Shown piece after piece: positions 29,202 through 37,220 of a stretch of DNA of 64,000 bases. Source of the stretch: Acidobacteriota bacterium (GTDB lineage Bacteria; Actinomycetota; Actinomycetes; Actinomycetales; Microbacteriaceae); assembly GCA_019352055.1 (NCBI GenBank), contig JABBOB010000002.1, positions 17,316-81,315 of the forward strand, read 5' to 3'. The notes below the pieces were generated by a model. That model was not told where the DNA came from and searched no databases. It was given only the letters and a program-made list of their open reading frames with translations. The translations under genes were made by a program, and so were the position numbers. How positions within the stretch are numbered: the first letter of the stretch is position 1; each line of letters starts with the position of its first letter.

Positions 29202-29999
29202 ATGCCTGCAGCGGCCCGCTCCGCCGTCCTGTTCGACATCGACGGCACGCTCGTCGACACGAGGTCCCTGCACATCGACGCGTGGCTGAGGGCGTTCGCG
29301 GACGTCGGGCACCCGGTCGACGCATGGCGCATCCATGCCGCCATCGGCATGGACTCCGCCGAGCTGCTCGAAGTCCTGCTGCAGGGGGAGTCCGATCGGC
29401 TCGGCGCCGCCGCGAAGGAGCGGCATCGCATCCACGACGCGGCGGCGGAGGAGCGCATGCGTACGTTCACGGGCGCGCGGGCGCTGCTCGACGAGCTGGC
29501 GAGGCGCGGCCTGAAGGTCGTACTCGCGACCTCGTCGCCGGAGGAGGAGTCCGCGACGACCACGCGGGTCCTGGGCGCCGGTGGCGCGGTGCTCGCCGCG
29601 ACGACGTCGTCCGACGTCGACAGGGCCAAGCCGGAGCCGGACGTGGTGCAGGTCGCACTGCAGAAGGCTGAGGTGGGCGCCGAGGACGCGATGATGGTCG
29701 GAGACGCCGTGTGGGACGTGCTGCCGGCCGGGCGAGCGGGCGTGCGCTGCATCGGTGTGCGGACGGGCGGCGTGAGCGGCGAGGAGCTCGAGGGGTCCGG
29801 CGCGATCGCCGTCTACGACGACGTCGCGGCCCTGCTGGAGGGTCTCGACGGCAGCCCGTTGTTCAGCCGCCGACCAGCGTTCGTTCGGACACCTGTACGG
29901 GGTATCCGCTTGCCTCAAGTAGGGGAGCGTCTGCGCTCCTGCTGGCGTATTTCCAGCACGGGCGGCCGACATGTGTCCCGAAATCTCGCGAAACCATGA
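29202..29999 (+). CDS. HAD-family phosphatase with atypical C-terminal tail
   Basis: A 265-residue HAD hydrolase of the phosphoglycolate/beta-phosphoglucomutase-like group: motif I FDIDGTLVDT, motif II VVLATSSPEEE, motif III lysine in DRAKPEPDVVQ, motif IV MVGDAVWDV. Residues to about 222 (VAALLEGLDGSP) form the complete family fold. The last 40 or so residues, rich in Arg, are encoded across the left inverted repeat of the element at 29894-30049 and do not look like a HAD region. The original stop may have been lost. Substrate unknown. Confidence 0.83.
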   Translation: MPAAARSAVLFDIDGTLVDTRSLHIDAWLRAFADVGHPVDAWRIHAAIGMDSAELLEVLLQGESDRLGAAAKERHRIHDAAAEERMRTFTGARALLDELARRGLKVVLATSSPEEESATTTRVLGAGGAVLAATTSSDVDRAKPEPDVVQVALQKAEVGAEDAMMVGDAVWDVLPAGRAGVRCIGVRTGGVSGEELEGSGAIAVYDDVAALLEGLDGSPLFSRRPAFVRTPVRGIRLPQVGERLRSCWRISSTGGRHVSRNLAKP

Positions 30000-30049
30000 G
30001 CGCGTGGGGACGCCCAGGCCGGGCTTGACCCAAGCGGATACCCCGTACA
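29894..30049. repeat. Pair of 19-base inverted repeats framing 118 bases
   Basis: TGTACGGGGTATCCGCTTG (29894-29912) occurs again as its exact reverse complement at 30031-30049. Flanks outside and inside also match with few differences (CTCAAG at 29914-29919 against CTTGAC near 30024). The spaced DNA between is less GC-rich than the neighbours. It lies between the HAD fold and the DUF3072 gene. It could be a paired operator or a small mobile repeat. Confidence 0.7.
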
Positions 30050-30056
30050 CCTGTTC

Positions 30057-30062
30057 TACCGT
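30057..30062 (+). promoter_or_regulatory. Probable -10 element for leaderless DUF3072 gene
   Basis: TACCGT lies 6 bases before ATG 30069 and 8 bases after the right inverted repeat. If that repeat binds a regulator, it would cover the promoter's upstream side. Confidence 0.45.
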
Positions 30063-30068
30063 CGGGAC

Positions 30069-30296
30069 ATGAGCGACGACACGACCGAGATGCTCGGCGG
30101 CCCCGAGAAGAACACGACGGAGAAGGACCCGAGCACCTGGGTCACCGGGGACGAGCCCGCCACGGGCGCACAGAAGAGCTATATCGACACCCTCGCGCGC
30201 GATGCCGGGGAGCGGATCTCCGCAGACCTGACCAAGGCCGAGGCCTCGGAGCAGATCGAGCGCCTGCAGGCGAAGACCGGGCGCGACCAGGGCTGA
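30069..30296 (+). CDS. DUF3072 family small protein
   Basis: A 75-residue acidic protein ending in the DUF3072 segment (ATGAQKSYIDTLARDAGERI ... DLTKAEASEQIERLQ), a short helical domain found in many actinobacteria. No function is known. It has its own probable leaderless promoter beside the 19-base inverted repeat. Confidence 0.85.
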   Translation: MSDDTTEMLGGPEKNTTEKDPSTWVTGDEPATGAQKSYIDTLARDAGERISADLTKAEASEQIERLQAKTGRDQG

Positions 30297-30318
30297 GCCG
30301 ACGGAGCGCGGAGCGGTG

Positions 30319-30338
30319 GGGACCCGGCACCGGGTCCC
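30319..30338. terminator. Perfect stem between convergent DUF3072 and LLM genes
   Basis: GGGACCCGG (30319-30327) and CCGGGTCCC (30330-30338) form a 9-bp stem around CA. It sits midway between two converging genes and could end both transcripts. Confidence 0.55.
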
Positions 30339-30355
30339 TGCCGTCATGACCGGAG

Positions 30356-31336
30356 TCAGGCCCCCGCGGCCGCCGCGCGCAGCTTCACGAGGAGCGGTTC
30401 CGCCACCTCGTCGAGGAACCGCTGCTGGAGCACGTCGCCGACCTGCACCACGGCGACGTCCGTGAACCCCGCCTCCCAGAGCGGCTTGATCCCCTCCACG
30501 AGCTCGTCGAGGTCGGGCCCGCAGGCGATGGAGCCCGCGACGTCGTCCTTGCGGACGAACTGCGATGCGTCGTGGAAGCCCTTCGGCGTGGGCAGGTCGG
30601 CGTTGACGCCCCACCCGCCGCCGAACCAGCGGAACTGCTCGTGCGCGATGTCGATCGCCTGATCCTTCGTCGGCGCCCAGCAGATCGGGATCTGGCCGAC
30701 CTTCCGCGAGCTCGTCGTCCCCTTGGCCCGGTCCCAGCTCTGCAGCAGTTCCGCCTCGGGGTCCGTGGCGATGAGGTGGTCGCCGAGCGGCGCGAACCGT
30801 TCGACCGACTTCGCTCCCGACACCGCGATCCCGATCGGCACGCCCCCGTCCGGCGCGTCCCAGATGCGGGCGGAGTCGACGCGGAACCAGTCCCCGTCCC
30901 ACGTCGTCAGCTCGCCGGTGTGGAGCGCGCGGATGATCTGCACCGCCTCCTCGAGCATGTCCTGGCGCTGTGCGACCGGCGGCCAGCCCTCGCCGACGAC
31001 GTGCTCGTTCAGGTTCTCCCCGGCGCCGAGCCCGAGCGTGAAGCGCCCGTCGGCGAGGATCTGCAGGGTCGCCGCCTTCTGCGCCACCACCGCCGGGTGG
31101 TAGCGCAGCGTGGGGCACGTGACGTAGGTCATCAGCTCCATGCGCTGGGTCGCGTGGGCGATCGCGCCGAGCATCGACCAGGCGTATCCCGCGTGTCCCT
31201 GCTCGGTGAGCCACGGCGTGTAGTGATCGCTCGACACCGCGAAGTCGAACCCGACCTCCTCCGCCCGGATGCCGTAGGACACGATCTGCTTCGGCCCGCT
31301 CTGCTCGGTCATCAACGTGTACCCGAATCGCGTCAT
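30356..31336 (-). CDS. LLM-class F420-dependent oxidoreductase (TIGR03557-like)
   Basis: A 326-residue luciferase-like monooxygenase-fold protein. It has FGYTLMTEQSGPKQIVSYGI, SSDHYTPW, CPTLRYHPAVVAQKAATLQI, and FTLGLGAGENLNEHVVG. This pattern is that of F420-dependent LLM enzymes related to glucose-6-phosphate dehydrogenase, so it probably uses the deazaflavin F420 rather than FMN. The substrate cannot be told. No F420 biosynthesis genes are in the window. Confidence 0.87.
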   Translation of the reverse strand: MTRFGYTLMTEQSGPKQIVSYGIRAEEVGFDFAVSSDHYTPWLTEQGHAGYAWSMLGAIAHATQRMELMTYVTCPTLRYHPAVVAQKAATLQILADGRFTLGLGAGENLNEHVVGEGWPPVAQRQDMLEEAVQIIRALHTGELTTWDGDWFRVDSARIWDAPDGGVPIGIAVSGAKSVERFAPLGDHLIATDPEAELLQSWDRAKGTTSSRKVGQIPICWAPTKDQAIDIAHEQFRWFGGGWGVNADLPTPKGFHDASQFVRKDDVAGSIACGPDLDELVEGIKPLWEAGFTDVAVVQVGDVLQQRFLDEVAEPLLVKLRAAAAGA

Positions 31337-31518
31337 CGGTCGACCTCCTCCTCAACTGGAACCCGGTGAGCGTAAGGAGCCCCGGGTGATCGAGCGCCGG
31401 ACGAACGCTGGACATCGGCTGGTGGGGCTCCTCCGACGGCTCTTAGGGGATGCCAAGCGGGAGCCCCGTCGCTTCCTGGCCGGGGTCCCTAGCGTCGAGG
31501 CAGACCAGAGAGGACACC

Positions 31519-32079
31519 ATGAGCCTGCTCGACCGCCTGAAGGGGTATCTGAGCGACGACGCGAGGGACCCGCGAGCCGGTTCCATGGCGACCCGTGCGC
31601 CGATGCGGAGTGATGACGAGCTCGCTGTGGATCGCTACCGCTATCTGCTGCGCACCGCCCCGCCGGACGCCGTGGAGGAGGTGCACGCCGAGGCGTTCGC
31701 CGCTCTGACCCCCCAGCAGCGCCGCATGGTGTTCGAGGAGCTGTCGCTGAACGCGGCGGCCGCCGACCGCCCCGCCTCCGACGATCCGCGGATCCTCGCT
31801 CGGAGCGCCACGCGGGCCGAGCTGCGGCACCCCGGATTCCTCGAGCGCACCCTGGGTTCCGGCTCCGGCTCCGGCTCCGGCGGCGTCCGCGGCACCGGAC
31901 TCGGCACGGTCCTCGGCGGCTCCCTGCTCGGCACGGTCGCCGGCGTGGTGATCGGATCGGCGATCGCCGACATGGTGCTGCCGGGGATCGGCGACCTCGC
32001 ATCCGACGCAGCGGGTGGCGCGGGCGACGGCTTCGGCGACATCGCGAACGGCTCCGACGAGTTCGGCGGCGGGTTCTAG
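31519..32079 (+). CDS. Conserved hypothetical protein with glycine-rich membrane segment
   Basis: A 186-residue protein not assigned to a family. Residues 1-110 are soluble and charged (DRYRYLLRTAPPDAVEEVHAEA), then a Gly-Ser repeat (GSGSGSGSGG), a glycine-zipper-like hydrophobic segment (GTVLGGSLLGTVAGVVIGSA), and an acidic glycine tail. The start ATG 31519 has AGAGAGGA just upstream. It resembles small membrane-associated proteins with a C-terminal glycine zipper. It is divergent from the LLM gene. Confidence 0.75.
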   Translation: MSLLDRLKGYLSDDARDPRAGSMATRAPMRSDDELAVDRYRYLLRTAPPDAVEEVHAEAFAALTPQQRRMVFEELSLNAAAADRPASDDPRILARSATRAELRHPGFLERTLGSGSGSGSGGVRGTGLGTVLGGSLLGTVAGVVIGSAIADMVLPGIGDLASDAAGGAGDGFGDIANGSDEFGGGF

Positions 32080-32163
32080 CTGGGGGCTCCCGCTCGCTGC
32101 GCATCCACTCGGGATCCGGTCCGGCCGCGGTGCGGGTCGCCCCGCGATCGGCACCATGGATGC

Positions 32164-33084
32164 GTGCTGACCGACCTGCTCCGATCCCGGCTGCTGCAGG
32201 TGCTGTCGGGCCAGCCGACCGGGATCCCCGAATGGACCGAGGCGCTGTCCCGTGGCGGGGACGCCGGGTTCTTCGCCGAGGGCAGCGCGGTCTGGGAGGT
32301 GCACCGCGACATCGCGACCCTCGTCGCGGGGCCGCGGGCGCTGCTGATGCAGGCGATGCACCCGGGGGCGATGGCCGGCGTGCACGACCACTCGCGCTAC
32401 CGAGAGGACCCGCTGGGTCGCTTGAACGGGACCATCAGGTGGATCACCACCGTGTCCTACGGCTCCCGGGAGCAGGCGGCGGCAGCGAGCGCGTGGGTCC
32501 GGCGGCTGCACGAGCGCGTCCGCGGGACCTACACGACGAGCGACGGTCGAGCGGTGCCGTACGCGGCGCAGGACGACGACCTCCTGAGCTGGGTCCACAT
32601 CGCGTTCGCCGACTCGTTCCTCCGCGCCTTCGAGCGGTACGCCGACCGACCGGTGCCGGGCGGGTCCGACGCCTACGTGCGGGACTGGGCGGTGGCCGGC
32701 GAGCTGATGGGGGTCCCGGATCCGCCGCGCAGCGTCGCCGAGCTCGACCGGCGCCTCGCGGCCATCCGCGACGCCGGGGTGCTGCGCGCGGACGACCGGG
32801 TGCACGAGGCGGTGCGCTTCATCCGGCGGCCGCCGCTGCCCGCCCTGCTCCGCCCCACCTACCCGGCCCTGTTCCGGGGCGCTGTGGCGACCCTGCCGGA
32901 CTGGTCCCGCACGATGCTCGGGCTGCGCTCCGTGCTCCCCGTCGAGGAGGTGGCGACGCGAGCGGTGCTGCGATCGAGCGCCCGCCTGCTGGGCACCGCC
33001 GCGGCGCCGGGCCAGGCGCGCATCCGACTCGCGGCGCTCGCCGCCCAGCAGGACGAGGAGCGACGCCCAGGCGTTCGCCCGTAG
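32164..33084 (+). CDS. Oxygenase MpaB family protein (DUF2236)
   Basis: A 306-residue protein of the DUF2236 family, whose fungal member MpaB cleaves a lipid side chain. A possible haem-ligand segment is LLMQAMHPGAMAGVHDHSRY, and WVHIAFADSFLRAF holds another His. The family includes Lcp-type rubber oxygenases, which use haem b. The bacterial substrate is unknown. GTG 32164 is the start. Confidence 0.85.
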   Translation: MLTDLLRSRLLQVLSGQPTGIPEWTEALSRGGDAGFFAEGSAVWEVHRDIATLVAGPRALLMQAMHPGAMAGVHDHSRYREDPLGRLNGTIRWITTVSYGSREQAAAASAWVRRLHERVRGTYTTSDGRAVPYAAQDDDLLSWVHIAFADSFLRAFERYADRPVPGGSDAYVRDWAVAGELMGVPDPPRSVAELDRRLAAIRDAGVLRADDRVHEAVRFIRRPPLPALLRPTYPALFRGAVATLPDWSRTMLGLRSVLPVEEVATRAVLRSSARLLGTAAAPGQARIRLAALAAQQDEERRPGVRP

Positions 33085-33135
33085 CGTGGGCCCGCCGGGC
33101 CGGAGCGGCCCGGATCCCTCTGCGAAGGAGCACCT

Positions 33136-33579
33136 ATGCCTACTCGTACCGCCCGCACCGCCTGGGACGGCGGCCTCCAGGACGGCTCCGGCCAGGTCGA
33201 GCTGAGCAGCTCGAAGGTCGGCACCTACGACGTGTCCTTCCCGCGTCGCGCGGCGGACGACGCGGGCGGGTACACCAGCCCCGAGGAGCTGATCGCGGCG
33301 GCGCACTCGGCATGCTTCGCGATGCAGCTGTCCGCGGTCATCGCGGCCGCCGGCGGCACCCCCGTCTCCCTCGAGGTCACGGCCGACGTCTCCCTCGGCC
33401 CGGACAGCTCGGACGGCGGCTTCAAGCTCACCGGCATCACGCTGACGGTGAAGGGCGAGGTCGAAGGGCTGGACGAGGCCGGGTTCCGGACGGCCGCCGA
33501 GACCGCGAAGGCGAGCTGCCCGGTGAGCAAGGCGCTGACCGGGGTCGAGATCGGCCTCGAGGCCTCGCTCGTCGAGTGA
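33136..33579 (+). CDS. OsmC-family peroxiredoxin
   Basis: A 147-residue OsmC/Ohr-like peroxidase that reduces organic hydroperoxides with two cysteines: AAHSACFAMQLS and AKASCPVSKALTG. The fold motif TSPEELIAAAHSACF is typical of OsmC. ATG 33136 has GAAGGAG 5 bases upstream, one of the few clear ribosome sites in this part. It lies 51 bases after the MpaB gene and may share its transcript. Confidence 0.93.
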   Translation: MPTRTARTAWDGGLQDGSGQVELSSSKVGTYDVSFPRRAADDAGGYTSPEELIAAAHSACFAMQLSAVIAAAGGTPVSLEVTADVSLGPDSSDGGFKLTGITLTVKGEVEGLDEAGFRTAAETAKASCPVSKALTGVEIGLEASLVE

Positions 33580-33744
33580 GCGCCTCACGGCGGCGGCTTC
33601 CGCTGCCGTCGCGTCCGCGCCGCCGACCACCGGACCCGGCTCCCGTCGAGCCCGGTGGGCCGGCGGCGGCCGCCCGCGCCGCGCGCTGAGCCCCGTCGGC
33701 CGCGGATCATCGGCGGACGAGCACGGGACCTCGCATTTCGCGGG
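33580..33744. other. Intergenic region ahead of the type III PKS operon
   Basis: No gene or strong structure. It carries the downstream promoter listed next. Confidence 0.4.
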
Positions 33745-33750
33745 TACGGT
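33745..33750 (+). promoter_or_regulatory. Probable -10 element for leaderless type III PKS gene
   Basis: TACGGT lies 7 bases before GTG 33758. Confidence 0.45.
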
Positions 33751-33757
33751 TCGCATC

Positions 33758-34843
33758 GTGTCCCGCATCGCCGCCGTCGCGACGGCACTTCCGACGAACT
33801 CCTACGCGCAGCAGGACATCACCGACATGCTGGCGCCGATGGTCGCCCACGACCCGCGCCGGCAGGCTCTGATGCGCCGCATGCACGCCGCGACGCGGGT
33901 CGACACGCGGCACCTCGTGCTCCCGCTCGAGGAGTACCGCGACGCCCTGACGTTCGGCCAGTCGAACGACCGGTTCGTCTCGGAAGCGACCCGGCTCGCG
34001 GAGTCCGCGGTGCGCCGAGCGCTCGCCGAGGCGGACCTCCGGCCCGACGAGGTCGACCTGATCGTGTTCACCTCCGTGACCGGGATGTCCGCGCCGAGCG
34101 TCGACGCCCTCCTCGTGCCGAGGCTCGGGATGCGCGAGGACGTGAAGCGGATGCCGATGTTCGGACTCGGGTGCGTCGCGGGCGCCAGCGGGATCGCGCG
34201 GGTCCACGACTACCTGGAGGGCCACCCCGACGGCGTCGCCCTCCTCGTCTCCGTCGAGCTCTGCTCCCTCACGGTGCAGAAGGACGACGACTCCATGGAC
34301 AACATCGTCGCGAGCGGTCTGTTCGGCGACGGGGCGGCCGCGGTGCTCCTGGTCGGCGCTGCCAGGGCTGCGGCGTTCACAGGACCGGACGTCGTCGCGA
34401 CGCGCAGCCGGCTGTACCCCGGCAGCGGCGGCATGATCGGCTTCCGGCCGAGCGAGACGGGCTTCCGGGTCATCCTCACCGCCGGTGTCGTCGACGTCAT
34501 CGACGCGAACTTCCCGATCGACGCGACCGAGTTCCTCGAGGACCACGGGCTGCACGTCGCCGACATCGGGACCTGGATCGCGCATCCCGGCGGTCCGAAG
34601 GTGCTCGACGCCTTCCAGCGCGGACTCGACCTCCCCGCCGGGGCGCTCGACCGCAGCTGGGCGTCGATGGCGGCCGTGGGGAACCTCTCGTCGTCGAGCG
34701 TCCTGCACGTGCTGGCGGACGAGCTGCGCGCCCCGCACCCGTCGCTGGAGCACGGCCTGCTGTTTGCCCTCGGGCCCGGGGTGAGCGCGGAGTTCGTGCT
34801 GCTGCGGTGGCCCGAGCCGGTCGAGGTGCTGGCCGCGGCATGA
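33758..34843 (+). CDS. Type III polyketide synthase
   Basis: A 361-residue chalcone-synthase-like enzyme that builds alkylresorcinols or pyrones from an acyl-CoA starter and malonyl-CoA. The catalytic triad is in place: Cys 139 (FGLGCVAGASGI), His 276 (WIAHPGGPKVL) and Asn 309 (VGNLSSSSVL). The starter and product cannot be predicted. It is first in a three-gene set: a methyltransferase-like membrane protein and a GNAT acetyltransferase follow with ATGA overlaps. Confidence 0.94.
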   Translation: MSRIAAVATALPTNSYAQQDITDMLAPMVAHDPRRQALMRRMHAATRVDTRHLVLPLEEYRDALTFGQSNDRFVSEATRLAESAVRRALAEADLRPDEVDLIVFTSVTGMSAPSVDALLVPRLGMREDVKRMPMFGLGCVAGASGIARVHDYLEGHPDGVALLVSVELCSLTVQKDDDSMDNIVASGLFGDGAAAVLLVGAARAAAFTGPDVVATRSRLYPGSGGMIGFRPSETGFRVILTAGVVDVIDANFPIDATEFLEDHGLHVADIGTWIAHPGGPKVLDAFQRGLDLPAGALDRSWASMAAVGNLSSSSVLHVLADELRAPHPSLEHGLLFALGPGVSAEFVLLRWPEPVEVLAAA

Positions 34844-35415
34844 GCGGGGTGCTGCACGCCGGCACCACCGGATGGTGGATCGCCTACGGCGCCTACCTCC
34901 TCCTGCTCGCGGCGACGGCGGCCGAGCGCTTCGTGGAGCTCGGCGTCTCGGTCCGGAACGCCCGCTGGGCCTTCGCGCAGGGCGGCAGGGAGACGGGGCG
35001 CGGGCACTTCCCGCCCATGGTCGCCCTGCACACCGCGCTGATCGCCGCGTGCGGGCTCGAGCCGCTGCTGACCGGCAGGGCCTTCGTCGCGGCGCTCGCG
35101 GTGCCGGCGCTGGTGGTCGCACTCGCCTCGCAGGGTCTGCGGTGGTGGTGCATCCGCACGCTCGGGCGGCGATGGAACACCCGGATCGTCGTCGTGCCGG
35201 GCCTGCCGCTCGTGCGGCGCGGGCCGTACCGCCTGCTGCCGCACCCGAACTACGTCGCCGTCGTGCTCGAGGGGGTCGCGCTGCCCCTCGTCGGCTCGGC
35301 GTGGCTCACCGCCACAGCCTTCACCCTGCTGAACGCCGTGCTGCTGCTCGGCTTCCGCATCCCCGCGGAGGAGCGGGCGCTCGCCGCCGCGCCCGTGGAG
35401 GATCCGGCGCGATGA
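34840..35415 (+). CDS. Isoprenylcysteine carboxyl methyltransferase-like membrane protein
   Basis: A 191-residue integral membrane protein with about five hydrophobic segments. The C-terminal SAM-binding part is visible: RRGPYRLLPHPNYVAVVLEG and FRIPAEERAL, as in the ICMT family. In other actinobacteria such genes follow type III PKS genes and O-methylate the quinone or phenol product (SrsB type), so that is the likely role. It overlaps the PKS stop (ATGA) and the next gene (ATGA). Confidence 0.87.
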   Translation: MSGVLHAGTTGWWIAYGAYLLLLAATAAERFVELGVSVRNARWAFAQGGRETGRGHFPPMVALHTALIAACGLEPLLTGRAFVAALAVPALVVALASQGLRWWCIRTLGRRWNTRIVVVPGLPLVRRGPYRLLPHPNYVAVVLEGVALPLVGSAWLTATAFTLLNAVLLLGFRIPAEERALAAAPVEDPAR

Positions 35416-35906
35416 CCGCGTTCTCCGTCCGCGAGGTCGAGGAGCGCGACTGGGTGCGGATGCGCGCCCTCCGCCTGGAGATGCTCGCGGACACCCCGAT
35501 CGCCTACCTCGAGACGCTGGCGACCGCGGAGGCCCATCCCGTCTCGCACTGGCAGCGGCTCGCGCGCGGGCGACCCGGCGGCACCAAGCTCGTCGCCGAG
35601 CTCGAGGACGGCCGCTGGGTCGGCACCATGACCGGCATCATCGCGGAGGGCACCCCGACGCTCGTCGCCGTCTACGTGTCGCCCACGGTCCGTGGGGCCG
35701 CAGCCGGCGTCACCGACGCGCTGCTGGCCGGTGTCGAGCGCTGGGCGGTGCAGCACGGCGACCAGCTGCGCCTGGAGGTCAACGAGCTGAACGGCCGCGC
35801 GGTGGAGGCGTACCGTCGCCGCGGGTTCGTGCTGACCGGGAGGACGACGCCGTACCCCCTCGATCCGCCCTCTTTCGAGCTCGAGATGGTGAAGCGGCTC
35901 CGCTGA
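35412..35906 (+). CDS. GNAT N-acetyltransferase
   Basis: A 164-residue GNAT-fold enzyme: REVEERDWVRMRALRLEML, then VAVYVSPTVRGAAAGVTDALLA at the CoA-binding turn, LEVNELNGRAVEAYRRRGF and LTGRTTPYPLDP. The substrate is unknown. Because it is translationally coupled to the PKS and methyltransferase genes, it may acetylate a small molecule of that pathway, but such proteins are often independent resistance genes. Confidence 0.85.
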   Translation: MTAFSVREVEERDWVRMRALRLEMLADTPIAYLETLATAEAHPVSHWQRLARGRPGGTKLVAELEDGRWVGTMTGIIAEGTPTLVAVYVSPTVRGAAAGVTDALLAGVERWAVQHGDQLRLEVNELNGRAVEAYRRRGFVLTGRTTPYPLDPPSFELEMVKRLR

Positions 35907-35964
35907 CCGACGCGGGCAGACCCGGGAGGCCTCGAAGGTCGGCTGGGCCGGGGAGAATGGCGGC

Positions 35965-37215
35965 GTGACGGCGAAGGGCGGCGAGGGCGAGCGGCAGGTC
36001 TCCGCCGCCGACGTCGACAGCTCCCGCGCCACCGTGCTGCACGTCGACATGGACGCGTTCTTCGCCTCCGTCGAGCTGCTCGACCACCCGGAACTCGCGC
36101 ACCGGCCGGTGATCATCGGGCACGAGGGCGGCCGGGGCATCGTCAGCTCCGCGAACTACGCGGCCAGGCGGTACGGGATCCGCTCCGCGATGCCGGTGTC
36201 GCGCGCGATGCGGATCTGCCCTGCCGCGGTGGTGCTGCAGCCGCACTACGAGAAGTACCGCGACGCCTCCGCGGAGGTGATGCGCATCTTCCACGACGTC
36301 ACGCCGCTCGTCGAGCCGCTCTCGATCGACGAGGCGTTCCTCGACGTCGCGGGCGCCGTGCGGCTGTTCGGACCGCCGGCGCAGATCGCCGCGGACCTCC
36401 GCGCCCGGGTGCGGCACGAGACCGGGCTCACCTGCAGCGTGGGCGCGGGAGCGACGAAGTTCATCGCGAAGCTCGCGTCCACCCGGTCGAAGCCGGACGG
36501 GCTGCTCGTGATCCCGCCCGAGCGGACGCTCGACTTCCTCCATCCGCTGCCAATCGGCGCCATCTGGGGCGTGGGGCCGGCGACACGGGAGTCGCTGGAG
36601 CGACGCGGGATCCGCACCGTCCGCGATCTCGCCGAGACCCCCGGGCACGTGCTCGAGGGCTGGGTGGGTGCTGCCGCCGGCGCCAAGCTGCACGACCTCG
36701 CCTGGGGTCGCGACGCCCGTCCCGTGAGCACGAGCCGCACCGACAAGAGCGTCGGCCACGAGAACACGTTCGGTACCGACGTCCGTGACGTCGGCGCGCT
36801 GAAGCGGGAGCTGCTCGAGCAGGCCGACCGGGTGGCGGTCCGACTCCGCCGGGGCGGCTGGCGCGCGCGGACGATCTCGCTGAAGGTCCGGTTCTCCGAC
36901 TTCACCACCATCACGCGTTCGCGCACCGTGCCGGAGGCGACGGACCTCGCCCGGCGGATCCACGAGGAGACGATCGCGCTGCTCGACGCAGCCGACCTGC
37001 GTGGACGTGCGGTGCGGCTGCTCGGCACGCGCGGCGAGCAGCTCGTGCGTGCGGAGGACGAGGTGCTCGGCCTCTGGAGCGACCAGGAGCAGTGGCGCGG
37101 GGTGGAGACCGCGGCGGACAAGGCGTCCATCCGGTTCGGGCGGGGGGCGGTGCTGCCCGCAGCGCTGCTCGCGCGTCCCGCGGACCGCGAACGACTCGTC
37201 GACGGCGAGGACTGA
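35965..37215 (+). CDS. dinB: DNA polymerase IV
   Basis: A 416-residue Y-family polymerase for translesion synthesis. Catalytic acids are in HVDMDAFFASVELLD and PLSIDEAFLDV. It also shows SANYAARRYGIRSAMPVSRA and the helix-hairpin-helix of the thumb (GVGPATRESLERRGIRTVRD). No beta-clamp motif is obvious at the C-terminus (RPADRERLVDGED). It probably begins at GTG 35965 with GAGAAT 6 bases upstream. The downstream membrane protein starts only 6 bases after its stop. Confidence 0.95.
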   Translation: MTAKGGEGERQVSAADVDSSRATVLHVDMDAFFASVELLDHPELAHRPVIIGHEGGRGIVSSANYAARRYGIRSAMPVSRAMRICPAAVVLQPHYEKYRDASAEVMRIFHDVTPLVEPLSIDEAFLDVAGAVRLFGPPAQIAADLRARVRHETGLTCSVGAGATKFIAKLASTRSKPDGLLVIPPERTLDFLHPLPIGAIWGVGPATRESLERRGIRTVRDLAETPGHVLEGWVGAAAGAKLHDLAWGRDARPVSTSRTDKSVGHENTFGTDVRDVGALKRELLEQADRVAVRLRRGGWRARTISLKVRFSDFTTITRSRTVPEATDLARRIHEETIALLDAADLRGRAVRLLGTRGEQLVRAEDEVLGLWSDQEQWRGVETAADKASIRFGRGAVLPAALLARPADRERLVDGED

Positions 37216-37220
37216 GCCCG

